From Mitsuaria sp. PDC51 (lineage in GTDB: Bacteria; Pseudomonadota; Gammaproteobacteria; Burkholderiales; Burkholderiaceae_C), in contig NZ_FOZE01000001.1 of assembly GCF_900113225.1 (NCBI RefSeq), positions 1,426,001-1,490,000 of the forward strand: a DNA stretch of 64,000 nt, in the 5' to 3' direction. Both the position numbers and the translations under genes were made by a program. Of the stretch, positions 40,736-49,118 are shown one piece after another. How positions within the stretch are numbered: the stretch's first letter is position 1; every line of letters begins with the position of its first letter. The notes beneath the pieces were generated by a model. That model had not been told where the DNA came from. It saw only the letters and a list, made by a program, of their open reading frames with translations, and ran no database searches.

Positions 40736-42620
40736 ACTGACCCTCCTCGGCCTGCCAGGTGTCGACCTCCAGGTCGAATTCGAAAATCATGCCCTGGTCC
40801 AGCCGGTGCGCCCGCAGCGCGCCGCCGAACTCGTGGACGATCTTGGACGAGATCACCAGTCCCAGCCCCAGGCCTTCGCCGGCGGGCTTGGTGGTGAAGA
40901 ACGGCTCGAACAGCCGCGGCAGCAGCGCCTCGCTCAAGCCCGGCCCGCTGTCCTGCACCTGCACGAGCACGCGCCGGCCTTCGTCCGCCGGCACCGCCGC
41001 CACGCGCAGCCGGCGCGGGTCCTCGGGGCCGTCGGGCGGCGGCTCCGACGCGATCGCGTCGATGCCGTTGCCCAGCAGATTCACCAGCACCTGCTCGAGC
41101 CGGTTGGACTCGGCGCTGACGCGCAGCCCCGGCGGCACGTCGACCTCCACCGCCAGGTCCAGCGCGCGGGTGCGGTGTTCCAGCAGCAGCCGCGCGTTGT
41201 TCACGCAGGCCAGCAGCGACACGGCCGTGCGCGCCGGCTCCGCCTTGCGGGCGAAGCTCTTGAGCTGGCGGGTGATTTGTCCCATGCGCTCGACCATGTC
41301 GTCCATCGTCTGCAGGTTGTCCGCGACCGCTTGCAGGCGGCCGGCCTCCAGCAGCCGTTGCGAATTCCGTGCCAGCGCGCGCAAGGCCGTCAGCGGCTGG
41401 TTGACCTCATGCGACAAACCGGCCGACATCTGCCCCAGCACCGCGAGTTTGCTGGTCTGCAGCAGCTCGCCCTCGGCCTGTCTGCGCTGGGCGATCTGTT
41501 CGAGCAGCTCCTCGTTGATCTGGCGGAGTTCCGCCGTGCGTTCGTCGACGATTCTTTCCAGCTGCGCGTGCGCGTTCTGCAATTCGGTCTTGGCCTGGAA
41601 GAGTTGTCGCAGCGCGCGCCGGCGCGACGCGAGGTACAGCAGCAGCATCCCGATCGCCGCGCCGAAGGCCGCGCCGCTCCAGGCCGCCAGCCGCGCCTGG
41701 CGCCGCACCTCGGACAGGTCGGACAGCGCCAGCAGCCGCAGGCCCAGCGGCAACAGTTGGCGCTCCTGCGCCAGCAGCGTCGTGCTGGCCGGCGCCGGCG
41801 CGCGCACCAGCAGGCTGTTGTAGGCCTCCAGCGCGCCGGGCAGGCCCAGGTCCGGACCAACGCGCGGATAACGCGCGCTGGCCTGCAGCCGGTCGCGCTC
41901 GGACGCGTCGGCGCGGTTGAGCACGGCGTAGCGCCATTCCTCCACCGAGCTCATGATCACCACGCCCTGGTCGTCGGAGACCAGGATGCGCTCCCCCTGC
42001 GAGCGCAGGCCCAGGTCGACCCAGGTCGATTCCAGCGGCGCCAGGTTGAGCTTGACCACGATCACGCCCTGCAGCTGCTGGTGGCGGCGCAGCGGATGCA
42101 GCAGGAAGAAGTTGGTCGAGCCGCTCAGCCCCGCCTGGCCGGCGTCGGAGGCGAAGAAGTGATGGCGGTCCTGCTCGATGGCCTGCTGCAGGCGCAGCGG
42201 CGGGGTCAGCGGCTCGCTGGAGGCGAGCACGCGGCCCTCGGGATCGGCGACGAAGATCTGGGTCGTGCCCGCGCGCACGTTGACCCGCGCCAGCGCCAGG
42301 CTGGCCGATTTGCGCAGGGCCTCGTCGTCGGGATGCTCGACCAGCCGGGTGACGTCCCCGTCGATGGCCAGCAGGCTGGGCAGGTAGGCATGGCGGCCCA
42401 GCTCGGTCTGCAGGTTGGACGCGTAGAGCTCCAGCCGCTCGGTGGCCAGGGCGCTGAGCTGGTCGAGGCTGGCGCGCTCGCTGAGGCGGTGGCCCAGCAG
42501 CAGCCCCAGCAGCATCAGCACGCCGGTCAGGTAGAGGTAGAAGGTCGGCCGGCCCAGGAAGTACGCCAGCCGCTGGCGGGCGGAGGAGGTGGCGAAGGAG
42601 GAGGTGACGACCGGTTCCAT
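40728..42620 (-). CDS. dctB: DctB-type membrane sensor kinase
   Basis: A 630-residue sensor with one transmembrane helix near residues 28-44, a periplasmic double-PDC/Cache domain, a second helix (AAFGAAIGMLLLYLAS), a coiled coil, HisKA with GLSHEVNQPLTALRALARN, and HATPase (NLLGNGIDAIA, GLGLGLVISSKIV). DctB relatives sense C4-dicarboxylates or acidic amino acids. The start at 42620 (MEPVVTSSF) is chosen because the frame further upstream runs into regulatory DNA. It is cotranscribed with dctD and divergent from livHMGF. Confidence 0.92.
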
Positions 42621-42729
42621 GGGAGACGAAAAATCGCCGTCCAGTGTGCCCAAGTTGGCGCGCGCCTTGCACCCGGCGTACCGGCTTTTTTGCGACTGGC
42701 GAGGATTCGCCCGGCTGGCTAGGCGGTTT

Positions 42730-42745
42730 GTGCGGATTTCCGCAC
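42730..42745. promoter_or_regulatory. Putative activator (UAS) site for the DctD-like regulator
   Basis: GTGCGGA-TT-TCCGCAC is a perfect 7+7 inverted repeat about 95 bp upstream of the sigma-54 promoter at 42833. Its spacing and form suit a Fis-type enhancer-binding protein. Its resemblance to DctD sites is from memory of the family. Confidence 0.7.
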
Positions 42746-42832
42746 TTCGTTGCGTCGCCGAGACTGGGGAGACATGCCCGGCGGGTGCGCATGGTGGCGC
42801 CCGCGTCGGTGAATACCCTTGAAACGGACGGA

Positions 42833-42849
42833 TTGGCACGCGGGTTGCA
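42833..42849 (+). promoter_or_regulatory. Sigma-54 promoter of livHMGF
   Basis: TTGGCACG-N4-TTGCA matches the -24/-12 consensus YTGGCACGrNNNTTGCW at every fixed base, except that the purine position is C. GG (42835-42836) and GC (42847-42848) are 10 bp apart as required. Transcription would start near 42860, about 44 bp before livH. Confidence 0.85.
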
Positions 42850-42903
42850 CCCGCAAGCGCCGTCACGCGGCGCGAGCCGTGTCCAACAACATGCTGGGGC
42901 CTT

Positions 42904-43827
42904 ATGGAGATACTTTTTCAGCAGATCATCAACGGGCTGGTGCTCGGGAGCATGTATGCCCTCGTCGCGCTGGGCTACACGATGGTTTACGGGATCATCA
43001 ACCTCATCAACTTCGCGCACGGCGAGGTGCTGATGGCAGGCGCCCTGGTGAGCTGGACCGTCGTCACGGCGCTGGCTGGCCTGGGCCTGCCGGGCTGGCT
43101 GCTGATGATCATCGCGCTGGCCTGCGCGATCGTCGTCTGCACGCTGCTCAACTTCGCGATCGAGAAGATCGCCTACCGGCCGCTGCGCAACGCCCCCAGA
43201 CTCGCGCCGCTGATCACCGCCATGGGCATGTCGCTGCTGCTGCAGACGCTGGCCATGATCATCTGGAAGCCGAACCCCAAGCCCTTCCCGCAGCTGCTGC
43301 CCACCGACCCGATCCAGATCGGTGGCGCGGTGATCACGGTGACGCAGGTGCTGATCCTGGTCACCACGGTCGTGATCCTGGGCGGCCTGCTGTTCCTGGT
43401 GAACCACACCAAGATGGGCCGCGCGATGCGCGCCACCGCCGAGAACCCGCGCGTGGCCGCGCTGATGGGCGTCAAGCCTGACGCGGTCATCTCGCTGACC
43501 TTCATCATCGGCGCCGCGCTGGCCGCGGTGGCCGGCCTGATGTGGGCCGCCAACTACGGCACCGTGCAGCATTCGATGGGCTTCATGCCCGGCCTGAAGG
43601 CCTTCACCGCCGCGGTGCTGGGTGGCATCGGCAACCTCGCCGGCGCGATGGTCGGCGGCGTGCTGCTGGGCCTGATCGAGGCCATCGGCGCCGGTTACCT
43701 CGGCGACCTGACCGGCGGCGTGCTGGGCAGCCATTACGCCGACATCTTCGCCTTCATCGCGCTGATCCTGGTGCTGACGCTGCGTCCGTCGGGCCTGCTG
43801 GGCGAACGCGTCGCCGATCGCGCCTGA
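42904..43827 (+). CDS. livH: Branched-chain amino-acid ABC transporter permease LivH
   Basis: A 307-residue inner-membrane permease with about eight helices. The N-terminus QQIINGLVLGSMYALVALGYTMVYGIINLINFAHGEVLM is the LivH signature. AENPRVAALMGVKPDAVI is the cytoplasmic loop that contacts the ATPases. It is the first gene of livHMGF and is preceded by a sigma-54 promoter. No substrate-binding protein (livJ/K) is in the window, so the true substrate is open: a branched-chain or other amino acid, or a related compound such as an amide. Confidence 0.95.
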   Translation: MEILFQQIINGLVLGSMYALVALGYTMVYGIINLINFAHGEVLMAGALVSWTVVTALAGLGLPGWLLMIIALACAIVVCTLLNFAIEKIAYRPLRNAPRLAPLITAMGMSLLLQTLAMIIWKPNPKPFPQLLPTDPIQIGGAVITVTQVLILVTTVVILGGLLFLVNHTKMGRAMRATAENPRVAALMGVKPDAVISLTFIIGAALAAVAGLMWAANYGTVQHSMGFMPGLKAFTAAVLGGIGNLAGAMVGGVLLGLIEAIGAGYLGDLTGGVLGSHYADIFAFIALILVLTLRPSGLLGERVADRA

Positions 43828-43837
43828 GGAGCCTCAC

Positions 43838-44962
43838 ATGCACAACAAATCCAAGCTGATCACCTTCCTGATCGCCGGCGTGCTGCTGCTGGTGCTGCCG
43901 CTGTTCGCGCAGTCCTTCGGCAACGGCCCGGTGCGCATCATCGACCTGGCGCTGCTGTACGTGCTGCTGGCGCTGGGCCTGAACATCGTCGTGGGCTACG
44001 CCGGCCTGCTGGACCTGGGCTACGTCGCGTTCTACGCGGTGGGCGCGTATCTCTTCGCGCTGCTCAACAGCCCGCACCTGGCGGAGAACTTCGAGCACAT
44101 CGCCGCCGCCTTCCCCAACGGGCTGCACCTGCCGCTGCTGCTGGCCATCGCGCTGGCGGCGCTGCTGGCGGGGCTGTTCGGCGTGCTGCTGGGCGCGCCG
44201 ACGCTGAAGCTGCGCGGCGACTACCTGGCCATCGTGACGCTGGGCTTCGGCGAGATCATCCGCGTGTTCCTGAACAACATGGAATACCCGCTGAACATCA
44301 CCAACGGCCCGCGCGGCATCGGCCAGATCGACGGCGTCCACTTCCTGGGCTTCGAGTTCAGCCAGAACCACACCTTCTTCGGGATCGAGATCAACTCGGT
44401 GTCGATGTACTACTACCTGTTCCTGGCGCTGGTGATCGCGTCGGTGGTGATCTGCTACCGGCTCGAGAACTCCCGCATCGGCCGCGCCTGGATGGCCATC
44501 CGCGAGGACGAGATCGCCGCCAAGGCCATGGGCATCAACACCCGCAACATGAAGCTGCTGGCCTTCGGCATGGGCGCGACCTTCGGCGGCGTGGCCGGCT
44601 CGATGTTCGGCGCCTTCCAGGGCTTCGTCTCGCCGGAGTCGTTCAGCCTGCAGGAGTCGGTGATGATCGTGGCCATGGTCGTGCTGGGCGGCATCGGCCA
44701 CATCCCGGGCGTGATCCTGGGCGCGCTGCTGCTGGCGGCGCTGCCGGAAGTGCTGCGCTACGTCGCCGGTCCGCTGCAGGAGATGACCGACGGCCGCCTG
44801 GACGCGGCCATCCTGCGCCAGTTGCTGATCGCGCTGGCGATGATCGTGATCATGCTCATGCGTCCGCGCGGCCTGTGGCCGTCGCCCGAGCACGGCAAGT
44901 CGCGGCCGCTGCCGCCCGGGGCGCAGCCGCCCGCGAACGCCGGCAGCGCCATCAACGCCTGA
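43838..44962 (+). CDS. livM: Branched-chain amino-acid ABC transporter permease LivM
   Basis: A 374-residue permease with about ten helices, including LYVLLALGLNIVVGYAGLLDLGYVAFYAVGAY and GDYLAIVTLGFGEIIRVFLNN, typical of LivM. The EAA-like coupling loop is IREDEIAAKAMGINTRNMKL. The last 25 residues are Pro/Gly-rich and variable. GAGGAG precedes the start, ten bases after livH. Confidence 0.95.
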   Translation: MHNKSKLITFLIAGVLLLVLPLFAQSFGNGPVRIIDLALLYVLLALGLNIVVGYAGLLDLGYVAFYAVGAYLFALLNSPHLAENFEHIAAAFPNGLHLPLLLAIALAALLAGLFGVLLGAPTLKLRGDYLAIVTLGFGEIIRVFLNNMEYPLNITNGPRGIGQIDGVHFLGFEFSQNHTFFGIEINSVSMYYYLFLALVIASVVICYRLENSRIGRAWMAIREDEIAAKAMGINTRNMKLLAFGMGATFGGVAGSMFGAFQGFVSPESFSLQESVMIVAMVVLGGIGHIPGVILGALLLAALPEVLRYVAGPLQEMTDGRLDAAILRQLLIALAMIVIMLMRPRGLWPSPEHGKSRPLPPGAQPPANAGSAINA

Positions 44963-44984
44963 TCCGTGCCAGGAGCCAGAAAGA

Positions 44985-45776
44985 ATGACTGAAACCGTAC
45001 TGAAAGTGGCCGGCGCGTCCAAGCGCTTCGGCGGCCTGCAGGCGCTGTCGGATGTGGGCATCGAGATCAAGAAGGGCCAGGTCTATGGCCTGATCGGTCC
45101 CAACGGCGCCGGCAAGACGACCTTCTTCAATGTGATCACCGGCCTGTACGTGCCCGATGGCGGCACCTTCGAGCTGGGCGGCCAGGCCTACAAGCCGCAG
45201 GCCGTGCACCAGGTGGCCAAGACCGGCATCGCGCGCACCTTCCAGAACATCCGGCTGTTCGCCGAGATGACCGCGCTGGAGAACGTGATGGTGGGCCGCC
45301 ATGTGCGCACCCATTCGGGCCTGATGGGCGCCGTGTTCCGCACACCCGGCTTCAAGAAGGAAGAGGCCGAGATCACCGCCCGCGCCCGCGAACTGCTGGC
45401 CTATGTCGGCATCGAGCGGCATGCCGACTTCAAGGCCCGCACGCTGTCCTACGGCGACCAGCGCCGGCTCGAGATCGCGCGCGCGCTGGCGACCGATCCC
45501 AAGCTGATCGCGCTGGACGAGCCCGCCGCCGGCATGAACGCGACCGAGAAGGTGGTGCTGCGCGAGCTGATCGACCGCATCCGCAACGACGGCCGCACGA
45601 TCCTGCTGATCGAGCACGACGTGAAGCTGGTGATGGGCCTGTGCGACCACGTGTCGGTGCTGGACTACGGCAAGCTCATCGCCTCCGGCACGCCGGCGGA
45701 AGTGCAGCGCAACCCCAAGGTGATCGAGGCCTACCTCGGCGCCCACGCGGCGCAGGAAGCGCACGCGGCCCCCTGA
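44985..45776 (+). CDS. livG: Branched-chain amino-acid ABC transporter ATPase LivG
   Basis: A 263-residue ATPase: Walker A GPNGAGKTT, the Q-loop in the FQNIRLF region, ABC signature as LSYGDQRRLEIARAL, Walker B KLIALDEPAAGMN and the switch His in LIEHDVKLVMGLCD. The C-terminal extension (GTPAEVQRNPKVIEAYLG) is typical of LivG. AGGAG precedes the start. Confidence 0.96.
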   Translation: MTETVLKVAGASKRFGGLQALSDVGIEIKKGQVYGLIGPNGAGKTTFFNVITGLYVPDGGTFELGGQAYKPQAVHQVAKTGIARTFQNIRLFAEMTALENVMVGRHVRTHSGLMGAVFRTPGFKKEEAEITARARELLAYVGIERHADFKARTLSYGDQRRLEIARALATDPKLIALDEPAAGMNATEKVVLRELIDRIRNDGRTILLIEHDVKLVMGLCDHVSVLDYGKLIASGTPAEVQRNPKVIEAYLGAHAAQEAHAAP

Positions 45777-45800
45777 TCCCGACCTACGGAAATCGAAAAG

Positions 45801-46517
45801 ATGGCAGACAACATCCTCCTCCAGGTCGAGGGCCTCAAGGTGGCCTACGGCGGCATCCAGGCAGTCAAGGGCGTGGACTTCGACGTGCGCGAGGGCGAGC
45901 TCGTCTCGCTGATCGGCGCCAACGGCGCAGGCAAGACGACGACGCTCAAGGCGGTCACCGGGCTGCAGCCGGTGGCCGTGGGCGACATCAAGTTCCTGGG
46001 CCGCTCGATCAAGGGCCAGGGCGCCTGGAACCTGGCCAAGCAGGGCCTGGTGATGGTGCCGGAAGGCCGTGGCACGTTCACGCGCATGACCATCACCGAG
46101 AACCTGCAGATGGGTGCGTTCATCCGCAAGGACAACGAGATCGCCGACGACATCGAGAAAGTGTTCGGCCTGTTCCCTCGCTTGAAGGAGCGCCGCGCGC
46201 AGCTTGCCGGCACGATGTCCGGCGGCGAGCAGCAGATGCTGGCGATGGGCCGCGCGCTGATGGCGCGCCCCAAGCTGCTGCTGCTGGACGAGCCGTCGAT
46301 GGGCCTGTCGCCGATCATGGTCGACAAGATCTTCGAGGTCGTGAACGACATCCACCAGCAGGGCGTGACGGTGCTGCTGGTCGAGCAGAACGCCAGCCGC
46401 GCGCTGGAACTGGCCACCCGTGGCTACGTGATGGAGTCGGGCGCGATCACGATGAAGGGCGACGGCAAGGCGCTGTTGAACGATCCGAAGGTGCGCGCGG
46501 CCTACCTCGGCGAGTGA
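45801..46517 (+). CDS. livF: Branched-chain amino-acid ABC transporter ATPase LivF
   Basis: A 238-residue ATPase: Walker A GANGAGKTTT, VPEGRGTFTRMT, signature MSGGEQQMLAMGRALM, Walker B LLLLDEPSMGLSP and switch region LLVEQNASRALELA. It completes livHMGF with LivG and is followed by two hairpins that probably end the operon. Confidence 0.96.
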   Translation: MADNILLQVEGLKVAYGGIQAVKGVDFDVREGELVSLIGANGAGKTTTLKAVTGLQPVAVGDIKFLGRSIKGQGAWNLAKQGLVMVPEGRGTFTRMTITENLQMGAFIRKDNEIADDIEKVFGLFPRLKERRAQLAGTMSGGEQQMLAMGRALMARPKLLLLDEPSMGLSPIMVDKIFEVVNDIHQQGVTVLLVEQNASRALELATRGYVMESGAITMKGDGKALLNDPKVRAAYLGE

Positions 46518-46525
46518 GCGACCTC

Positions 46526-46578
46526 GCGACGGGACCTTCCCGTCGCCGCCAACGACACAGGGCCCCACTGGGGCCCTG
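46526..46578 (+). terminator. Two hairpins ending the liv operon
   Basis: GCGACGGG/CCCGTCGC (46526-46533, 46539-46546) is followed by CAGGGCCCC/GGGGCCCTG (46558-46566, 46570-46578). Both are perfect. The second is followed by ATTCATT. They lie between livF and the convergent acetyltransferase gene, so they may act in both directions. Confidence 0.65.
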
Positions 46579-46629
46579 ATTCATTGGTGGTCAGCGCGCC
46601 GCTGTCAGCGCCGTCGGCGGCGCCGCACC

Positions 46630-47223
46630 TCAGGCCTCGCCCGGGCGGTCGCGCGGCACCATCTCGAGGTAGTCGGCGATGCGGCCGCCATCCAGCGGCT
46701 TGACCATCACCCGCAGCGAGTTGACGCGCTGGCCCATGCTGATGCCATCGCGCCGGCGCACCTCGGCAAAACCCTGGCGCTCCCAGAAACGTTCCGCGCG
46801 GTCGTTGCCGACGACCACCCCCAGCCGCACCCACGCGGCGCCGCGGCGCCGCATCCAGCGTTCGAGTTCGGCGTAGATCTCGCGCGCGGCCGGCGAGCCA
46901 TGCAATTCGGTGGCGACGATGAACAGTCCCACCAGCCAGACCCGCGGCGCCATCAGGTCGGACACCAGCGAGGCCATCGCGACCAGTTCGCCCTGGTCGT
47001 CCGCATAACCCAGCAAGCGCTTGGCACTGAAGCTCCATCCTTCGGGGGGAAGGTCGCGGATTTCCTCGCGGGCCTCGTCCGGACGGGGTGGGGCGCCGTT
47101 GACCTGCTCGAAGTAGAGGGGGTTCCGTTCATAGAACCGCTGCAGCAGGTCCTCGTCGCTGGCCTGGAGTTCGAGCACGTGAACGCGGGGCAGCGACAAG
47201 GAGGGGGGAAGGGGGATCGGCAT
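46630..47223 (-). CDS. GNAT-family N-acetyltransferase
   Basis: A 197-residue acetyltransferase fold. The central strands are VWLVGLFIVATELHG and WVRLGVVVGNDRAERFWERQGF, where the Asn-x-x-Ala-x-x-Phe-Trp-x-x-x-Gly-Phe pattern binds acetyl-CoA. The N-terminus carries FYERNPLYFEQVNGAPPRPDEA, common in a GNAT subgroup annotated as aminoglycoside-type or protein acetyltransferases. The substrate is unknown. Confidence 0.85.
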   Translation of the reverse strand: MPIPLPPSLSLPRVHVLELQASDEDLLQRFYERNPLYFEQVNGAPPRPDEAREEIRDLPPEGWSFSAKRLLGYADDQGELVAMASLVSDLMAPRVWLVGLFIVATELHGSPAAREIYAELERWMRRRGAAWVRLGVVVGNDRAERFWERQGFAEVRRRDGISMGQRVNSLRVMVKPLDGGRIADYLEMVPRDRPGEA

Positions 47224-47315
47224 CGGCGAGGTCCACGAGCCGGCGCCTCGCGGCGCCGTCCATCGGAAAGATCACCGAGCGTACCAAACGTCACGCCAGC
47301 CGAAATCCCGCGTGG

Positions 47316-47341
47316 CCCTTCCCCCGAAGGTGGGGGAAGGG
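47316..47341. repeat. Hairpin of the CCCTTCCCCC type
   Basis: CCCTTCCCCC (47316-47325) and GGGGGAAGGG (47332-47341) form a perfect 10-bp stem with a six-base loop, between the acetyltransferase start and the hydrolase stop. It resembles the palindromic repeat family in composition but not in sequence. No T-run follows. Confidence 0.65.
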
Positions 47342-47368
47342 CAGCGGCGGGTCACGCCGCGTCGAGGA

Positions 47369-48352
47369 TCACTGGCGGATGAAGGCCAGCAGGTCGGCGT
47401 TGACGCGCTCCTTGTGCGTGTCGGTCAGGCCATGCGGCGCGCCGGGGTAGACGATCAGCTTCGCGCCCTTGATCAGCTTGGCCGACGCGCGGCCGGAGAT
47501 GTCGATCGGCACGATCTGGTCGTCGTCGCCATGGATGACCAGCGTGGGCTTGTCGAACTTCTTCAGGTCCTCGGTGAAGTCGGTCTCGGAGAACGCCTTG
47601 ATCGAGTCATAGGTGTTCTTGTGGCCGCCTTGCATGCCCTGGAACCACCAGTTGTCGATCAGGCCCTGCGAGACCTTGGCGCCGGGGCGGTTGAAGCCGT
47701 AGAACGGACCGCTGGGGATGTCCTTGTAGAGCTGCGAGCGGTTGCCCAGCTGCGCGGCGCGGATGCCGTCGAAGACCTCCTTGGGCACGCCGTTGGGGTT
47801 CTTGTCGGACTTGACCATGATCGGCGGCACGGCCGAGACCAGCACCGCCTTGGCCACGCGCGCGGTACCGTGGCGGCCGATGTAGCGCGCGACCTCGCCA
47901 CCGCCGGTGGAGAAGCCGACCAGCACCGCGTTCTTCAGGTCGAGCGTCTCGATCACAGTGGCCAGGTCGTCGGCGTAGTGGTCCATGTCGTTGCCGTCCC
48001 AGGGCTGGCTGGAGCGGCCGTGGCCACGGCGGTCATGGGCGATCACGCGATAGCCCTGGTCGGCCAGGAAGATCATCTGCGACTCCCAGCTGTCCGAGTT
48101 CAGCGGCCAGCCGTGGCTGAAGACGACGGGCTGGCCGTTCTTCGGGCCCCAGTCCTTGTAATAGAGCTGCACGCCGTCCTTGGTCGTGATGAAACTGCCG
48201 GACGGCTGCGCGCTGGCCACCGGCGCGGGCGCGGCCTTGGCGCGGGCGGCCAGCGCGGGCGTGGCGACCGCGCCGGCGGCGGCGATGGCCAGGGTCGAGA
48301 GCGCCAGCAACTGGCGGCGCGATTGACGGGCGAGGGTGGAGAGGGCGTTCAT
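47369..48352 (-). CDS. Tat-exported alpha/beta hydrolase (non-heme chloroperoxidase-like)
   Basis: A 327-residue protein. The signal [20 protein letters not shown], with AxA cleavage near ALAARA, is twin-arginine-like. The hydrolase core has [15 protein letters not shown] (oxyanion hole HGWP), [15 protein letters not shown], the nucleophile in [10 protein letters not shown], the acid in [12 protein letters not shown] and the histidine in [10 protein letters not shown]. This subgroup is often called non-heme haloperoxidase; esterase or perhydrolase activity is more likely. AAGGAG precedes the start at 48352. Its promoter copies that of the adjacent regulator. Confidence 0.9.
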   Translation of the reverse strand: MNALSTLARQSRRQLLALSTLAIAAAGAVATPALAARAKAAPAPVASAQPSGSFITTKDGVQLYYKDWGPKNGQPVVFSHGWPLNSDSWESQMIFLADQGYRVIAHDRRGHGRSSQPWDGNDMDHYADDLATVIETLDLKNAVLVGFSTGGGEVARYIGRHGTARVAKAVLVSAVPPIMVKSDKNPNGVPKEVFDGIRAAQLGNRSQLYKDIPSGPFYGFNRPGAKVSQGLIDNWWFQGMQGGHKNTYDSIKAFSETDFTEDLKKFDKPTLVIHGDDDQIVPIDISGRASAKLIKGAKLIVYPGAPHGLTDTHKERVNADLLAFIRQ

Positions 48353-48435
48353 GGTGGTGGCTCCTTCAGGGGATCGCGACAAGGCGCGGTGGTGGGATGC
48401 GGAGGCAAGCGGACGAATGTCGGATTGCTTGCTAA

Positions 48436-48461
48436 TAGTTAGTGTGCGAATTAAATGGCAG
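48436..48461 (-). promoter_or_regulatory. Promoter/operator of the hydrolase, shared with the regulator
   Basis: Read on the minus strand: CTGCCA, then a spacer containing ATTCGCACACTAA, then TATTAG. TGCCATT, ATTCGCA, AC, AA and TA all recur in the regulator promoter at 49021-49046. The shared core lies between the -35- and -10-like hexamers, where a repressor would act. Confidence 0.6.
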
Positions 48462-48521
48462 TCATACGAACGGTTGTTGGCGATGAGAGGAGAGTGAGGA
48501 GGGGGTGAGAGGAGGGCGGCT

Positions 48522-49010
48522 TCAGCCGGATTTGCGGGCCATGCGCTCGCGCAGGGCGAGCAGGCGGTCGCGCAGGTCGATGAGCTCGGCCAGTTCGGTG
48601 TCCGAGGCATCGACGATGCATTGGGGCAGGTGGCTCGCGCGCTGGCGCAGGCCGCGGCCGGCAGGGGTCAGCGTGATCAGCACCTGGCGCTCGTCCTGCG
48701 GCGAACGATCGCGGCTGACCAGGCCGGCGGCCTCCAGGCGCTTGAGGAGTGGCGTCACCGTCGGGGAGTCGAGGAAGACCCGCTCCGCGATCTCGCCGAC
48801 GGTCAGGCCGTCGCGCTCCCACAGCACCAGCATGACGAGGTATTGCGGGTAGGTGATCTCGAGGTCCTTCAGCAGCTCGCGGTAGACCTTGTTCAGTCCC
48901 AGCATCGTCGAGTAGATCGCGAAGCAGAGCTGTTCATCGATCTGCTGCGGGACACAGACGGCGGACGTGCCGGTCGTGGTCTGCTGCTTGGTGGAGGTGG
49001 TGCGTGCCAT
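48522..49010 (-). CDS. MarR-family regulator, two-cysteine OhrR type
   Basis: A 162-residue winged-helix repressor. [25 protein letters not shown] matches the OhrR N-terminus with the peroxidatic Cys29; a second cysteine at 131 fits the two-Cys OhrR subclass that forms an intersubunit disulfide. The wing and recognition helix are in [29 protein letters not shown]. OhrR proteins sense organic hydroperoxides, but no ohr gene is adjacent; the nearest likely target is the hydrolase with the same promoter. The start is at 49010. Confidence 0.88.
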   Translation of the reverse strand: MARTTSTKQQTTTGTSAVCVPQQIDEQLCFAIYSTMLGLNKVYRELLKDLEITYPQYLVMLVLWERDGLTVGEIAERVFLDSPTVTPLLKRLEAAGLVSRDRSPQDERQVLITLTPAGRGLRQRASHLPQCIVDASDTELAELIDLRDRLLALRERMARKSG

Positions 49011-49020
49011 GGAGACGAAA

Positions 49021-49046
49021 TTTACTTTGTATGCGAATGAATGGCA
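49021..49046 (-). promoter_or_regulatory. Promoter/operator of the OhrR-like regulator
   Basis: Read on the minus strand: TTGCCA, 17 bp containing ATTCGCATACAAAG, then TAAATT. The imperfect palindrome TTCGCATACAAA sits between the hexamers. The same core occurs before the hydrolase, suggesting autoregulation and joint control. Confidence 0.6.
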
Positions 49047-49118
49047 AGCGAAAAGATTTGCCGGGGTTAGAGGGAGGGGCTTCGGCTGGGCAGAATGCGC
49101 CGCGGGAGGAAATGAACG

